In this document: positions 48,776-59,095 of the stretch, piece by piece | Layout of the letters: each line of letters starts with the position of its first letter | Numbering within the stretch: the first letter of the stretch is position 1 | Translations under genes and position numbers: made by a program | Source of the DNA: Apostichopus japonicus | Taxonomy: Eukaryota; Echinodermata; Holothuroidea; Aspidochirotida; Stichopodidae | DNA length: 64,000 nt | Assembly: GCF_037975245.1 (NCBI RefSeq) | Contig: NC_092571.1 | Coordinates: forward strand, 13,885,417-13,949,416 | Reading direction: 5' to 3' | Notes under the pieces: model-generated | What the model was told of the DNA's origin: nothing | Databases searched by the model: none | What the model saw: the letters and a program-made list of their open reading frames with translations, nothing else

Positions 48776-50516
48776 GATTACCGACACAAATGTGGTGCTA
48801 GAAACAAAATATGGCAATATTACGTTAAGTCATAATATTTAAGAGGTGCATTCGCATAAAGAATGTAAAGAAAACTGGCACGCTCTCATATGTAATATGA
48901 GACTTAACATAACTCCGTAAGCATTGTACCTTAATTAGCTATGAATAATTGACGAATGCTTCCACAATGTGACGTTACATTGTAGACACCTACACCTCGT
49001 TAAATGCATGACTAAGTTAAATACAATATCATCTTTAGCATTAAGCAAAATGTATCTCGGAAGAACCTTTCGAACCACTCCTATATACTCCATATAAAAT
49101 TCCTATTATCATATGAAATCAATATAATATTGTTTTTGAGATGCCACAAAACGAGATTAGAAAACACAGATGCTATCTTTAATAATTTCGCACAGACTGA
49201 GAGCGTATTACTGTACTGTAATAACTATCTTGTTACGAGTTCACTTTTTATGCGTTTACCAGATTTGATACTTAAGTCAGTGTGGGATACAAACATTGAA
49301 ATACGACATTGTTGTAAGGCAAGAAAAATTGACATTAGAATACAATACAATGTATAGACTGATATTTACATCGAACCTCCTTGCTGTACTTGTATTGTAG
49401 ACATGCACATCGATGGCTATTACCATCGGTAAAAATATATTCAACATTGTGATTCAATCAAGGCGGTTCATCATTGATTTATATGATGTAGTTCTCGAGG
49501 ATCCGCGCCAATTTAAAGTAGTTCTGCCATGTAGGACTTTGTCTTGTCGACAATTAACCATGTTAATTTAGTTTTAAACTAGTAACACTACCAAAAACGC
49601 ATGAAAGTGCTATTCCAAGAACGTGATACAATGATCATATATCACTAGTGTTACCTATATCATTTTATTAGATCAAAGAGCGGATGTCATCGGGCCGTGA
49701 TTATAATCGCAATGAGACTGGTATAATATATTCATATATATAATACGACACGGAAGTGATCTTGAGCGTGATAGAAACGGCAAATTAGAATTTATTGTGA
49801 ACTTTATGGACTGCTTTTCTGCAAGTTGTTGTTGTTTTCTTCTTTGTTTAAAGTGATAGCGTCTATCAAGACGACGAGGTTGCGTGCATAAATTTAACAC
49901 TTACCAGTCCTACCGATGGAGAAATTATTCAAAACATGATACCAAAATTATCACTGTCCCAGGAAATATAATTTGAAGTGGTGGGTGATAAATGTATTCG
50001 ATTTCGATCCACTAGCATTCCACAAATATTTCATTTCTTCGATTTTCTTCATTAATTTGAGAAACAACGGGAAATATCAATAACATTTTGGAACGATAAA
50101 CATCGTATAAGATATAAATAAATATCATCTCACAAAGTTGCTATGCAGAGTACTAAGCGTTTTATGTCTGCTAACTGTATTCTTTTGGTCAGTTCGGTAA
50201 ACATTTTACTAAAACCATAAATAGTTGAAGTTGATATCAGATAACAGTGTGTCCTACCTGGATATTTCTTAGGAACTTCCCAAACACAGCTACCAGATGC
50301 TACAGACTAGACGCAGTTTGCGGCTATTGATTCTGATTATAGTATTGAGAACAAGAAATATTAGACAGGAAAAGAAAACGATGATTCGATATCTTAGCTA
50401 AATTAGTTGTTGTGCGCTCGGAATATATTCCAAGAAGTCATCATTGTGCTTTTTACGTGACCCGCCATGCGGGATACTAAACGTCACGGCCAAACGGCAC
50501 TACCGAACCATCCCAT
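48776..50516. other. No supported gene
   Basis: AT-rich sequence between repeat copies. A minus-strand donor (GACTG|GTAAGT near 49902) exists, but the frame before it is closed, so I do not call an exon. Confidence 0.5.
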
Positions 50517-50692
50517 TCTGACAAACAAAACTCAGGTCAAGCGAGCCAAAAAAAAACATACGCCCGCCGACCTGCAGAGACAAAACGCCCAACCCCACAC
50601 TCAAACATTCCAAAAACTACAAAAAGACGACCCACACGCAGCGAAACGAAAAACCCCTCCCCAGCACACCAGCGTCCATATGGATACATACA
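50517..50692 (-). mobile_element. LINE 3' tail, short 5'-truncated copy
   Basis: This copy matches 51412-51572 in the same orientation. Shared minus-strand blocks are TGGACGCTGGTGTGC, TTTCGTTTCGCTGCGTG, TCTGCAGGTCGG, and TTGGCTCGCTTGAC at the 3' end. The peptides read from either strand are incidental. Confidence 0.7.
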
Positions 50693-51411
50693 TACATATA
50701 GTGGGGCGGATATGTGAAATAATTGTGGGATTTGTGGTAAAAGGATCAAATTTGTTGTGTTCCATGCTGGGACATTTGTAAACATTTTAGGATATAGTGC
50801 CAAGCTATTTTTTTTTTCGGTCACCCATTACATGACAAAATTCAAAATGGCCGCCATCCGAATAAAATAAGAATCACAATTGAGCTATATGTGCCAATAG
50901 TCATCATTGTATAACGTTATTACTCGTAGTATTCAACATATTAGATTTATGAGTAGTATATTTTGTTAATTTATTGTTGACTCATAGCACTTTTTGTTCT
51001 CTTTTATGCAGGATTACGTTATTTGACAAGTTGCTCTTGTTTAAATATGCAAAAGCTGGGCAAAATTTCAGTTCAAAAGAAAGAAACTCAGTATATCCAC
51101 CGTCAATGAGGTAACAGTGACTCATTACTTTTCGAATTAAATTGGTTGTTTTTAGTACCTTTATAGATGGCAAAAGAGGCAAGGGGAAGCGAAAATATAA
51201 GTTGAGCAAGAACTTGAAACTAATCCCAAAAGTCGACGCTCATATAGAGACATGCTAGACAGAAACGAGAAAATTTCTTTTACCTAATCGTCATGAACTG
51301 AACACGTTGAAAGAACCTTCAACGTAACATAACTTATACTAAAAAAAAAAGGAAGAAATATACTGAAGAGACCAAGTGAAGACGAGTCTGAATAGAACCA
51401 TATGTAGTATA

Positions 51412-52555
51412 ACAAAGAAAACTCAAGTCAAGCGAGCCAAAAAAGTAAATACGCCCACCGACCTGCAGAGGCAAACCCCGAACAACCCACTCGAACAATC
51501 AAAAAACGACAAAAGGACGACCAGCACGCAGCGAAACGAAACACCTCTCCCCTGCACACCAGCGTCCAATAAAGGCAGCCCCAGATAAACGGCGAAAATC
51601 GCCCTCAAATTGAAGGCGAATGTCACACTTCACCGCCTCCAGGACTGACTGCCAAGTGGCAAATTTCCCCCTAAATACTATATTACATCTATTCCTCCAA
51701 ATAAGTTTTTTTTTTTCTTCAAAATAGCACTAACAGGCAATTCTCCAGGCAAGATCACGGAGCCTGCAATCATTCAGCCTTTAATGCACCGAACGCCATA
51801 CTTCGGCAGGATGACGTCCCTGTACAAAAATTGCATTCAAGGCCCCAGAACTGTAAACGAGGGCCGGCCGTGACAGGTCAACAGGGGGCAACTCAATTAG
51901 AGCTGTGCAAATGACACGCACCACCCTGCTTGGAGTACTACTATGCGGTTCTCTGTTGCTAAACAGCGCCGGACCCATCGACGCAAGTGCAACCCGCCCC
52001 AAAAACGTACAAAATATGAACAAGGCAACCCTGGGTCAATTTACTTCCCAGATAAACCACACTAACCCCCCCCCCCCTTCTCCAGGTTTTGGTACATTAC
52101 CGCCCTCTTGACAAGCTCTGATTAATGACGGTGACTTTCCCCAAGATCCAGCCAGCGGGTGCCAAAATGTTTTGAGCCTGGTCTCAAATACCTCAGCCCT
52201 CTCGTTCCAGATGACATCACAAGGTGCATCGTAGCCGAACCATATACCATTAATTTTGATATTCTGATCCGACCACGATGCACCGAATGGTAAGTCTCTG
52301 TATCTCCAGCTACCAAGGCGAAGGCCCTTTGTCTTGTCCGGATTCAACTTCGCCCGGTAGCTCTCTCAGAGATAGATAAATCCTGAGAGAGGGCACGAAA
52401 GGAGCCCAGACTCGAAACCACACACGTGACGTCATCTGCATATTGAACGCATTTGACGTTGGCACCCCCTGACACAAAGAATGGAACAAGTCTCGATTCC
52501 CTTTCCAAAAGACGGGAGAGAGACTCGCTAAACAAAACATAAAGTAATGGAGTCC
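51412..52555 (-). mobile_element. Tx1/L1-like LINE, 5'-truncated within the RT domain
   Basis: The copy starts abruptly inside the RT palm (TPLLYVLFSESLSRLL) and ends with the same 3' tail as 50517-50692. The truncation inside RT, with the 3' end kept, is the usual result of incomplete target-primed reverse transcription. Confidence 0.75.
52036..52552 (-). pseudogene. LINE reverse transcriptase C-terminal part
   Basis: The frame reads ESRLVPFFVSGGANVKCVQY, then ADDVTCVVSSLGSFRALSQD (catalytic YADD box). After a frameshift it continues with NPDKTKGLRLGSWRYRDLPF, GASWSDQNIKINGIWFGYDA and ERAEVFETRLKTFW. The 'KTKGLRLGSW' and 'I..LG.WFG' phrases follow RT in Tx1/L1 elements and match the copy at 10.57-10.70 kb. 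Nothing upstream of the palm remains. Confidence 0.75.
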
Positions 52556-52619
52556 TTCTTTACTTTAGGTCTTTGTCGACTGCTTTCTACAGAGAATCCT
52601 GATAACAGCATACAAGAGT

Positions 52620-52706
52620 GTGCCGTCATATAACCAGAATACACTACCCATTAACTGAACAAGAATAATGAGTTTTAATTTGCCTATTGAAGTTTGCTTT
52701 ACAGAA
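52620..52706 (+). repeat. Direct repeat, copy 1 (paired with 53486-53572)
   Basis: TATAACCAGAATACACTACC and the following ACTGAACAAGAAT.. TTTTAATTTG.CTAT are repeated 870 bp downstream, in the same orientation and with few differences. The first copy begins just beyond the truncated LINE. Confidence 0.8.
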
Positions 52707-53319
52707 AACAGATGTGGTGAATACTGATAACATTAATATTTCTAGATTGAATTACTGACAAGGAACAAAATCGGATCTTGCATCATTCAGTTATCGTGAT
52801 TACAAGCTGGCGTAACAGACACACATACAGACACACATACGTGACTGCATATATTAATTTTGCCTCTGGAAGTTCAAGGAATAAATAAGAGTCAAAGAAA
52901 AGTCTACCCGGGAACAAATGCAGCAATAGTGCGCGCAAAGTGGGCAGAAAATGTTACGGTTATCTAAATAACATGCATGTGGAAGGAGTAAATAGTTCTC
53001 ACAGCATCAATGCAGCTAGTGCGCGCGAAGCGACAAATCTGTTTTTTCACAAATTTACTAAATTGGCGCCCAAAATATCATTATTGTATCAGTGTAGCTA
53101 TAGTACACACAATTCACGCGAAACAAAAAAGTGTTTTGTTACTTTGTCTCCTAAAATACAGTCGTTTTGCTATTTAAGCCTTTCAATTCAACGATGTTCG
53201 TATGTTTTACTACACTGCCAAAGTATAACATCGGTAGCGTGACAGGTGAGTTGGGCCTGCTGGTTATGCTAATATAAAATAATATAGTACGCAATAACAG
53301 TTTTTATTGGTAACTAGCG

Positions 53320-53480
53320 TTATAAAATCGTCCCAATTGGGTTCTCCCGATTGACAATAATCTTTTTGCCAATTGTGTCCGAGGGAATTGTCCGGGAGGG
53401 TAAAGAGTAAAGGTATAGTGTGGGGGTATTGTCTGGGGGGTAATTGTCCTGGGGGAGTTGTCCGGTCACCATTTAAAGGG
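53320..53480. repeat. GTCCGGGGG-repeat element next to direct repeat copy 2
   Basis: Variants of AATTGTCCGGGGG recur (53383, 53432, 53443, 53456), ending GTTGTCCGGTCACC. The head CCCAATTGGGTTCTCCCGATTGACAATAA contains CCCAATTGGG. It resembles a short non-coding DNA element. The family is unknown. Confidence 0.5.
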
Positions 53481-53485
53481 TGTGA

Positions 53486-53572
53486 CGTCGTATAACCAGA
53501 ATACACTACCCACTAACTGAACAAGAATATTGGGTTTTAATTTGACTATCACACGTTGCCCTACAGAAATTG
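53486..53572 (+). repeat. Direct repeat, copy 2
   Basis: Pair of 52620-52706. It follows immediately after the GTCCGGGGG-repeat element. The two copies could be remnants of a duplicated unit or the flanks of an insertion. Confidence 0.8.
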
Positions 53573-54133
53573 TACGTGGTTAAATTTAAAATGGTGAGTG
53601 CTGGGAGATCATAATACTGATTTAAGTAAATATAACTTGTTAACTTACTATAGGCTCTTAGGTCAATGTTTATGTGAATCCTGCAATGGTGTCGTCACCC
53701 TTGGTTGTAACTAGCATGTATGTTATAACATATTATGTTCTAATGTAGCTTATATCCGTCACACTGCATGCGGTGTTTCGTTCCTTTAAATTACGAATCA
53801 ACACAGCAAGGCTTCGCTGGATTACTGTACTAAAAGTACTCGTGTCTTTGTACGGTAATGGAGCTTATGGTCAAGAAAAAGAAGTCACTTGCCCACACCC
53901 ACCAGCCCACTGACTTTGAAGCAACGCGTGATAGGAAATTGTGTATTAAATAACAGGGAACTAGCAGTTAGAAAAGTACATTGCTTTTGTTGGTGCGATT
54001 TAGTATTTGGAAATTGTTCTTTGTCTGAAACATTTTCTTAGGGAATAGGGTATTTTTTATATGTTAGGCGATGACTTTAACAATGATGAGTAGACAGTTT
54101 CTCTTTCAAAGCATTTGCGTACAAAAGACTCAC

Positions 54134-54973
54134 CTGGATTACTTTTAGAGATGTTAAACTCACATCGGCCAGAATACTGCGGTGTAGAAAAGAACTCCAG
54201 CTGTTCCTGAGTAGCGATGCATCCAACGGTTGAGTTCTGATCACAAGACATGGCGTTAATAGAAAGCTCTTGAATACCGTTATCATCCGTGTAATGTTTC
54301 TGAAAATCACAGCCCACGGGCTCAATCATTTCCAGATTTATCGGTGGAAACCCATTTGTTATTGAACAAGATATATTAACGTGGTAAGAGCCAGATGGGG
54401 ATGAGAAGGGGCCTTGACAAACAAGAGGTGTAGGAGGCTGGTGTACTGTAAAGAGATGATAGGTGTGATGAGAGTAAAGAGTATATATACGGGGGGTAAG
54501 AATCAGTCAATGATAGATGATAACTACCAGCATCCTGTCGTTGAAGGTTTAAGATGGAGAAAGAAAAATCAACCTTAGTAATGTTAGGCCGGTAGTAGGA
54601 CCAATCTTCCTCGATATTTTCTACTTTTACTTGAAATAAATATCGATTGACTTTCTGATTCTGTCTGAATTGTATACCGTTGTAGGAGTAAATTGGTTTA
54701 CAGGGAACGTCTCCATTAGTACGTCCAGTAAAGTTCATCGCTACTCGTAAACTATATATGTGTACATCTATTTCATATATAGATAATCTACTATGATCTA
54801 TATTAACAGCAATATCCGGGAAACGAGAAGTCACAGCCTAGCATAGCGTAGCATTCCTTTGAATTTACTGTTTGTCCTTCTGTGCAGTGATAGTGACAAC
54901 CGATTACGTTACAAGTATATAATACCAGGAAGATGGATATATGCAAGAACTTTGAAACAATGAAACCATCCAT
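54134..54973 (-). pseudogene. Two-domain Ig-like receptor gene with two single-base frameshifts
   Basis: ATG (54971-54973) starts a signal peptide, MDGFIVSKFLHISIFLVLYT. Ig1 follows: GCHYHCTEGQTVNSKECYAM, LGCDFSFP, and the tyrosine corner QDAGSYHLSL. Next come the linker TVHQPPTPLVCQG and Ig2 (INLEMIEPVGCDFQKHYTDD, CDQNSTVGCIATQ, CEFNISKSNPG). The donor GTGAGT follows NPG at the same place as in the 12.3 and 46 kb copies. Compared with those copies the frame is broken by one extra C at 54818-54820 and one extra C in a six-base run at 54491-54496. Both lie in C homopolymers, so sequencing error is as likely as decay. Otherwise the locus looks intact. NSTV and NITK are glycosylation candidates. 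Confidence 0.75.
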
Positions 54974-56715
54974 GTTTTAATAACTAACGACTTTTAAAGT
55001 TGTCCAACGTTGCAGGCTTGCGTTTGTGCCTACATGTATTTGAAAACTATTATGATAGATAGAAAATGATCTTTATTACAATGCGCATGCGTTAATTTGC
55101 TTCCAAACTGTGCATGACTGCAAAATATATTTCCGACATGCCAACATGCATGCACGAGTGTGTTTCGAATTTTAAACATCGCTTTGCTTTTTCTTAACTT
55201 CAGCAGTTATATTAGCTAAGATGTAAGCTAATGATTTTAATATAACATTGTTATTTAATAACAAACATATTTTTGGAAGGCTGAGTGTGTGTGTATGAAT
55301 CGTTTGCTGTCCTTTTGTGTTAATTTAGCTATAAATTTAATGCATATACGTGGATTTTGAAACAGTACTCTCCAATAGCATCAAATAAAGTTTTAGTATG
55401 TAACGAATGTCATTAATATACTTTCATGCTGAGTTAGACCGATTAAAACAGAGAATGAGAATGCAAATTGGAGCTTGAAATGAAGCACTGACGGAGCATA
55501 AGTATATATACATTACCTTTATCATTTAAAAATGATACATTCATCAAAAGCGGATTGACTGTACCTGAAAGTGATGACGCTCTCACGTGAAACATTGAAC
55601 AAAACTGAATTTGTGAGCAATCTACCTTAATCTACTCTGGTGACCTGACGAGTGAATTCAAAATGTGATGCAACAGTGTAGATAACAACACATCATCAAT
55701 TGACGGCTAAAATAACATCTTCCAAATGAGGTATTAAAAAAAATCCGGATTTACTATTCTGTATTTTTTTTTTTGGCTTTATATTTCACAACCAGGTGAA
55801 TTAATATATTCATGGTTCTCGATCATCCGCATCGAATTATAGTTAGCGTTACTTCATCACAGTTTAAATGCAAAAGGCTCGTGGACTCATATTGTAGGAA
55901 GATTAGTAACACGCAATTACAAATGGTGAGACCTTTATTTACCTTCCATTGCTTTTCTGGTAGAATCCTTCACCCTTACATATTGAATAATTTATTGAAT
56001 ATAATTAATCGCATTGTTCACTGTGCCGTTATCTGGTATTTATATTAACTATGCACACCTCGATAACGAGGGTCCAAGCCGACTTAGAACTCAATTCGTT
56101 TTCAAAGAATATGGCAAAACTTTGTCAGAGAACTGAACACCAGTCTCCATTTCGATTGTCCTCTAACCACCTTACCTAATAACCATCCGTATAATTGTAG
56201 TTCTATAATGTGCAAATATATTCAAATTCACTTCAAAAAACAAAAAGACACATGATGTCATCCTTGTTAACGAATATTTAAAGTGATTTCTTTATTGTGG
56301 TTTATTACCCTGTCTTATATCATGTTTTACTTTTACTGCTGTTTTTATTACTTTTAGGTTTTCTTATGTTTGTTAATTTTATATTCCAGGTTTTGGTTCT
56401 TTTGTACAGTGCTCTTAAGCATGTTTTATTTCATGATAACAGCACTTTAATATATGGTATTTATTATATTATTATTATATTTCTTATTTAAACTCTGTTT
56501 TTTCGCCAACAGCTTATCACTTGGATATTTCTGTCGGTTTTTTATCAATCAAAGTAACTTCTTACATTTATGCATGTAAAGAATTTTAAAATTTACAGTC
56601 ACGTTTTGCCAGATGTTTGAATGATTTTGGTTACTCTGAACATGTGTCTCTAACACTCGACGGCTTGTAGTCATACATAATTGGTAAGAGTAGATAAATG
56701 TTAGGTAGAGCTTAC
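54974..56715. other. No supported exon between two Ig loci
   Basis: The interval contains AT-rich sequence and a hydrophobic plus-strand chance frame (56297-56491). I looked for an Ig2 domain belonging to the 56.7 kb gene and found none here. Confidence 0.45.
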
Positions 56716-57190
56716 CAAATAGACGGTATGTGTGTTGCAATACAGTCGGGCCGACAGTCCAGCCCCTGTGTGTAGGCTTTATGTCAACTTGATAAGTTCC
56801 AGCATCTTCTGGTTGGATATTTAGGATTGAGAAATTAAAGCTATAAAAGAAATCCACATGGTCAAAATAATGGTATTTAACTTGGAATAGATAACGATCA
56901 TAAGTATGATCCTCATGATACCGGAGCAATCCAGAGTAAAGAAAGGGAGCTCGAGGAACAGCATCATCGGTAGCCAGCTCGGTGAAGTTCAAATCTAATC
57001 TGATTATATATATAAATATATATGAAAATGAAATATTTGGAAACGATAAGTCACAGCCTAATACCACATAACAGTCTGTTGAATTTACTGTAGGTCCATC
57101 TTGACAGTGATAATCACAATCAATATCTTCGGAAAATGAAAAAGTGATCAGAAAAATGAGAAAACAATGTAAAACAGGTACAAATCCCAT
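56716..57190 (-). CDS. Ig-like receptor exon: signal peptide plus Ig1
   Basis: I start at the ATG at 57188-57190, which gives the signal peptide MGFVPVLHCFLIFLITFSFS. An in-frame ATG 24 bases upstream (57214) is possible but less signal-like. Ig1 reads CDYHCQDGPTVNSTDCYVVL, GCDLSFPNISF, then FNFSILNIQPEDAGTYQVDI, and ends HTYRLFG before donor GTAAGC (56710-56715). The frame is intact. Unlike the 12.3 and 54 kb copies, Ig1 ends at an intron. The nearest Ig2 with an acceptor (CATCTCTTTACAG, about 54439) is in the 54 kb locus, and its phase fits. NSTD and NISF are glycosylation candidates. Confidence 0.7.
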
Positions 57191-58635
57191 ATCGATAGAT
57201 CGCGGTATTGTCACAATTATTCACAGTAATATGATGAATTTATTGCAACACTTAGCGCGTCTGTCTGTAAAGCGATGAGCGCTGTTTATGAATCAAAACA
57301 AGGAGTCGTTCTTAAGAAACACCCGTACATGCGCGCATGTGTGTGTTTTCATTTGAAATAATATAGGTGCTGATTCAAAATGAAAATGACCAGGCTGGCA
57401 ATGATTTTCTTTTTTATGGCTACGTGACAATCATAATTAATTTAACTTGTAGTTTCGAGAGAAGGAAGTCTGCTGATGTCTGTAGTGTTTTCATAACCTT
57501 TCAACTTGTAATCTTACTGGATGCAAAGCAGTTGAAATCGCTCGGATGATTTTATTTTATACATGCAAGTCAAACATATATGAACCAGATTCACCACTGA
57601 ATGAGTTGTTATACGTATCTATTAAAGACAGAAAACATATCTTTAAGGCTAAAATGAGGAATCCTTTGACGCAAGTTTTTATATTTCAACAACTTAATAT
57701 CGTACCGATTATCATACTCAATATAAGATCATTGTAAGTAATTAAGGTAATTGTAGCCATCTATTGTAATATTTTAGAGAGAATATTTCATATGTTTATC
57801 GTTTTGTATCCAAAATTTCCAAGATGGTTAAGCAATATTATCATGTATGTGAGACTGAAAAAACCGACCATTTGGTTGCCTAGTTTTTCTTCTACAATTT
57901 AATGCTCCGGCCGAATGATCCAACAACGATATCGAGTGCATCCCGAGCAGAGAGAAGTGAAGTGCGGGAAGCTACTAGTCCAGGGGGGGGGGGCGGTTGG
58001 TCCCTCCCATGCAGCCCCTGCATTCCGTCCCGCCAACCCAGAACACTTTTCAATGAATTTGATGACTATTTAATAATAATAATAACCGCAACAACCCTAT
58101 GAATATCACGTGGTTTGAAGTGGAGATCTCGTTCATGACAATAGTCCATTATTAATCAATCACAACTTTGTTGCGTCACTTTAGATGTTACAATTTAAAA
58201 CAGCAAGCTTCTATATTATTTCTTGATTTTTGTTTAATGCGTTTCATTTTGAAATCATGTAAAACGATTATTGTCAATTGGTTAAAATGCTATAAGGATT
58301 ACATGTTCAGATCCTTTGACTTATTCAATTACCTTTCTTCATTCAAGTGTGTAACAGGGGACCTAGCTGTGCATGACTCATTGTATACAATGTCCATGCC
58401 GATTCTCATGGCTTTATCATGTAAAATTGGTAAAGGTGGGTACCCAATAATCAGATAAAACTGATGTGTTATAATTTATGACCAGTTGCTACTGAGAAGG
58501 ACACAAAATTCTATGCATATATGGATTGACTGGACTAACCACTCAGGTTTCGCCAATTATATCGTACAATTTTCAACCTGTGTTTTGGTGTTATAGCATA
58601 CTTCAGTTAATACTGACGGCTGTCTCTTATTCAAA
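57191..58635. other. Upstream region of the Ig gene; no further gene
   Basis: Promoter sequences for the 57 kb Ig gene should lie just above 57214. I see no clear TATA box. A G-run with GGGGGGGGCGG lies near 57979-57991. Other frames are short and unsupported. Confidence 0.4.
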
Positions 58636-58637
58636 TA

Positions 58638-59095
58638 AAAACTGATATTTCAGAGGCGGAATAACCACTGTTGTGCTTTGCAAGTCCCCGGGTTCGGACG
58701 GGCTTCCGAGGGAGTTCTATCGAACCTTTTGGGCTATAATTGGACCTGATATCAGAGCCGTCTTCGAAGAGGCCTTCCAAAACGGACTGTTGAACCAAAG
58801 TCAACGTCTGGGCATGGTTACTTTGCTGTCCAAGTCCCCTTGGATCCCCCCTTGGATCCCTTGGACCCCTTGGGACCCCTTGGATCATCGTAACAAGCGT
58901 CCGATAACCTCGTTAAATGTGGATTACAAGTTGCTGGCTATTAGCTTTGTGCAACCGCCTTGCACTGGCTATGCCGCATCTTGTGGGTGGTGTGTGTTGT
59001 AATTGTTTGTTGCTGATAGTTTAGTTTAACTACGGGTAGGGTTTGGGTTTAGTGCATTGTAGGCCGTGACGTTCGCGGATCACGTTTACAGCACA
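58638..59095 (+). mobile_element. Internally deleted Tx1/L1-like LINE
   Basis: It begins within ORF2 at the RT N-terminus and jumps near 58955 to the LINE 3' tail (GTGTGTTGTAATTGTTTGTTGCTGATAG, matching GTGTGTGGTAATTGTTCGTTGCTGATTG at 11394). The catalytic palm is absent. A tandem CCTTGGATCCC/CCTTGGACCCC repeat (about 58838-58886) has expanded inside the coding part. Confidence 0.7.
58673..58953 (+). pseudogene. LINE reverse transcriptase N-terminal part
   Basis: The frame reads KSPGSDGLPREFYRTFWAII, GPDIRAVFEEAFQNGLLNQS, QRLGMVTLLSKSP, then a repeat-encoded PWIPPWIPWTPWDPL, then KRPITSLNVDYKLLA. These are RT motifs 0-1 of L1/Tx1 elements (P-G-x-DGLP-x-EFY and RPI-SLLN-DYK). The insertion lies exactly where the family has a short K-x-G-D loop. 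No YADD box follows. Confidence 0.75.

Noticed and set aside
50467-50781. 104-codon basic plus-strand frame
   Set aside because: It is antisense to the LINE 3' tail, and its counterpart at 51376-51588 has the same origin.
56297-56491. Small membrane protein (Leu/Ile-rich frame)
   Set aside because: T-rich sequence yields such frames by chance; no splice sites, homologue or paralogous copy supports it.
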